From AP-15 sp963772965 (GTDB lineage: Bacteria > Pseudomonadota > Alphaproteobacteria > ATCC43930 > CGMCC-115725), in contig CAVYZU010000012.1 in NCBI GenBank assembly GCA_963772965.1, positions 455,179 through 519,178 on the forward strand: a DNA stretch of 64,000 nt. The letters are read 5' to 3'. This document shows positions 62,690 to 64,000 of this stretch, one piece after another. Made by a program: the position numbers and the translations under genes. A model generated the notes under the pieces. It saw nothing but the letters and a program-made list of their open reading frames with translations, had not been told where the DNA came from and ran no database searches. The stretch's first letter is position 1; every line of letters starts with the position of its first letter.

Positions 62690-63860
62690 AACGGGGATCC
62701 GCGAAGAGACGCTCTCCAAGGGCGAGCTTCGATAGCGCCGGCGATTTCTCGAGCGGCAACGAGCGGGGCGATGACCGCCGCATCGAATGCTGCCTCAGCC
62801 GCCGCCGCAAGCTGCTCGCGCCGTGCCTTTTGCTCGCGCCTAGCGGTCTCGCGTAACGCGGCATAGGCCTCCGTTTGACGCGCGAGGCGCTGACCAGTAG
62901 CGGCAGGAGAGCAGTAAGCGAGATCTTTATGTCCCCGACCATGACAAGTTTGGTCGCGTAAGTACGACCCAGGTTGCGGGCATCGGCCGATAGGTAAGAA
63001 AGCTCGCAGCGGTCTGGCACGGCTGAACCTTCCGTATAAAGCAAGGTAATGAGCGACTTGCCACCGAGCGCGAACACCGCGTTATAGGCCCTCAATATTC
63101 CAGCGATCTCGCTCGCCTTTGTCGGCAAGTTGCCGGCCCACAGCGGATGCGAGGTCGGAAACGAGATGTGCAGTGGCCAGGACGATCCATAAATCGGCGC
63201 CAAACGCCTCGGCCAGACGGGCGATCTCGGCACTGGCATCGCTAGCTGAAACCTCCTTGCCGGCGACAATCGCCGGTTTTCCTGGTGCAATGGCGGCGAG
63301 ATCGATCGTAGAGATTTCGGCGATGCCGGCAGAGGTCATCTCCCCATGACGTCCATCGGCAGTGCAACAAACACAGGTCCGGTGGGCGGTGCATTGCAGT
63401 CATGGAAGGCGCGGCGGACCTGCTGAACCTCCTGGCCCATTTGACCGCGGGGCGCGCTATCGTGACGAGGTCTCCGAACAACAGCGGGTCGGTGATCATA
63501 TCCCGTAAATCCTGCTGGCCAGCGGTCACAACCAGCGGCGTTCCTGAGACGCTGGCATTAAGCAGATTGCCGAAGCCATTGCCGAGACCGCCGGCAGTAT
63601 GAAGATTGACGAAGCCTGGGCGGCAGGCTGCCTGAGCCTAGCCATCGGCCATCACCACCACGCTCGTTTCTTGCAATGCCCAAATGTAGCTAATATCGGG
63701 AGTCTCGATCAGCGCATCCATCATTGGCAGCTCAGTAGTGTCCGGGATTGCCGAAGATATTGCGCACCCCCTCACTGCGAAGCACTTCGAGCAGCAGGGA
63801 GGCGCCGCCGCGCGGGGTCACCTTGTCCAACGCCAAAACGTGACTTTGGATTTTCGACAT
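62690..63860 (-). pseudogene. Thiamine-diphosphate enzyme remnant (benzoylformate decarboxylase-like)
   Basis: From ATG 63860 the text is MSKIQSHVLALDKVTPRGGA... LRSEGVRNIFGNPG; a one-base shift near 63765; TTELPMMDALIETPDISYIWALQETSVVVMADG; an in-frame TAG where Tyr is normal; then VNLHTAGGLGNGFGNLLNAS, TAGQQDLRDMITDPLLFGDLVTIARPAVKWA, another shift, AIAPGKPAIVAGKEV, SLITLLYTEGSAVPDRC and RTYATKLVMVGDIK. At least four lesions are present. The C-terminal thiamine-binding domain is absent: the gene ends at the edge of the duplicated segment. Family members decarboxylate 2-oxo acids such as benzoylformate. 63861-64000 shows nothing further. Confidence 0.8.
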
Positions 63861-64000
63861 TTAGAATACCTGCCTCAGTTCACAGAAATTTCGTGCGCGC
63901 AGTACTGGCGCTGGTTCGCTCAGAGTTCGCAGTATGCAGGGTACCGTTTTGAGCCATCGTTTAGTGGTCCGCGATTTGTCTGATCCGCTAGCGGGTCGCC

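Overview
The window is high-GC bacterial DNA (well above 60% G+C by eye). Its gene content fits an alphaproteobacterium near Bradyrhizobium or Rhodospirillales-type soil bacteria: a MucR/Ros zinc-finger regulator, a DUF1153/SciP-like protein, tandem ABC_sub_bind periplasmic proteins, a methylsuccinyl-CoA dehydrogenase (ethylmalonyl-CoA pathway), and many acyl-CoA and aromatic-acid enzymes. I see no rRNA, tRNA, CRISPR array, plasmid or phage core. No database search was possible, so family names rest on recognised motifs.

Layout. 0-9 kb: an ACT-domain gene cut by the window edge, two small envelope proteins, methylsuccinyl-CoA dehydrogenase, a cytochrome c behind an FNR/FixK-type box, then a leftward set (acyl-CoA dehydrogenase-like protein, ureohydrolase, enoyl-CoA hydratase, RadC), a PPOX flavoprotein, a double-DUF427 protein and a MarR regulator. 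9.5-16.3 kb: a redox module (ModA-like binding protein, cytochrome b561, Tat-exported sulfite-oxidase-type molybdoprotein) running into a glycosyl/nucleotidyl-transferase, radical SAM/SPASM, GT2 and large membrane protein cluster. 16.6-24.8 kb: glutamate synthase, with two ABC substrate-binding paralogs lying between gltB and gltD. 24.8-34.7 kb: a PIN/Phd toxin-antitoxin pair and an aerobic aromatic/xenobiotic block (xanthine dehydrogenase-type large subunit, BBE-type FAD oxidase, LigB-type dioxygenase, benzoyl-CoA-dihydrodiol lyase BoxC, benzoate-CoA ligase, a VOC protein). 35-42.4 kb: MucR, an IS630 remnant, and two TetR-controlled divergent units (an extended MlaC-type protein; an EmrAB-type efflux pair), each with visible operator repeats.

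43-54 kb is the accessory region. It has a large SARP/TolB/TPR-type regulator, a SciP-like protein, and an AT-rich leader before a gene made almost only of nine 81-bp tandem repeats (27 residues, one Cys each). Directly downstream is a DUF6065-like gene. This pair is my best candidate for an undescribed system, possibly a multi-core peptide precursor with its partner. It is followed by transporter, methyltransferase and TPR genes and by decayed recombinase/DUF3489 remnants. 54-64 kb: a leftward hydrolase/MFS/glycosyltransferase group, a secreted protein and a broken GMC oxidase. A duplicated module is also present (receiver-domain tail, palindrome, RBS hairpin, secreted-protein start); its second copy abuts a truncated, multiply broken TPP-enzyme pseudogene. 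The palindrome GTTAC-N4-GTAAC recurs four times at 57.8-62.6 kb, each time upstream of a leftward gene.

At least eight otherwise well-conserved genes carry a single-base frameshift or an in-frame stop (cytochrome b561, the 14.3-16.3 kb membrane protein, gltB, the molybdenum hydroxylase, the DHA2 transporter, the methyltransferase, the TPR38 protein, and the GMC oxidase twice). This looks more like residual assembly error than real gene loss, except in the clearly decayed stretches at 36.1-37.0, 52.2-52.9 and 62.7-63.9 kb.
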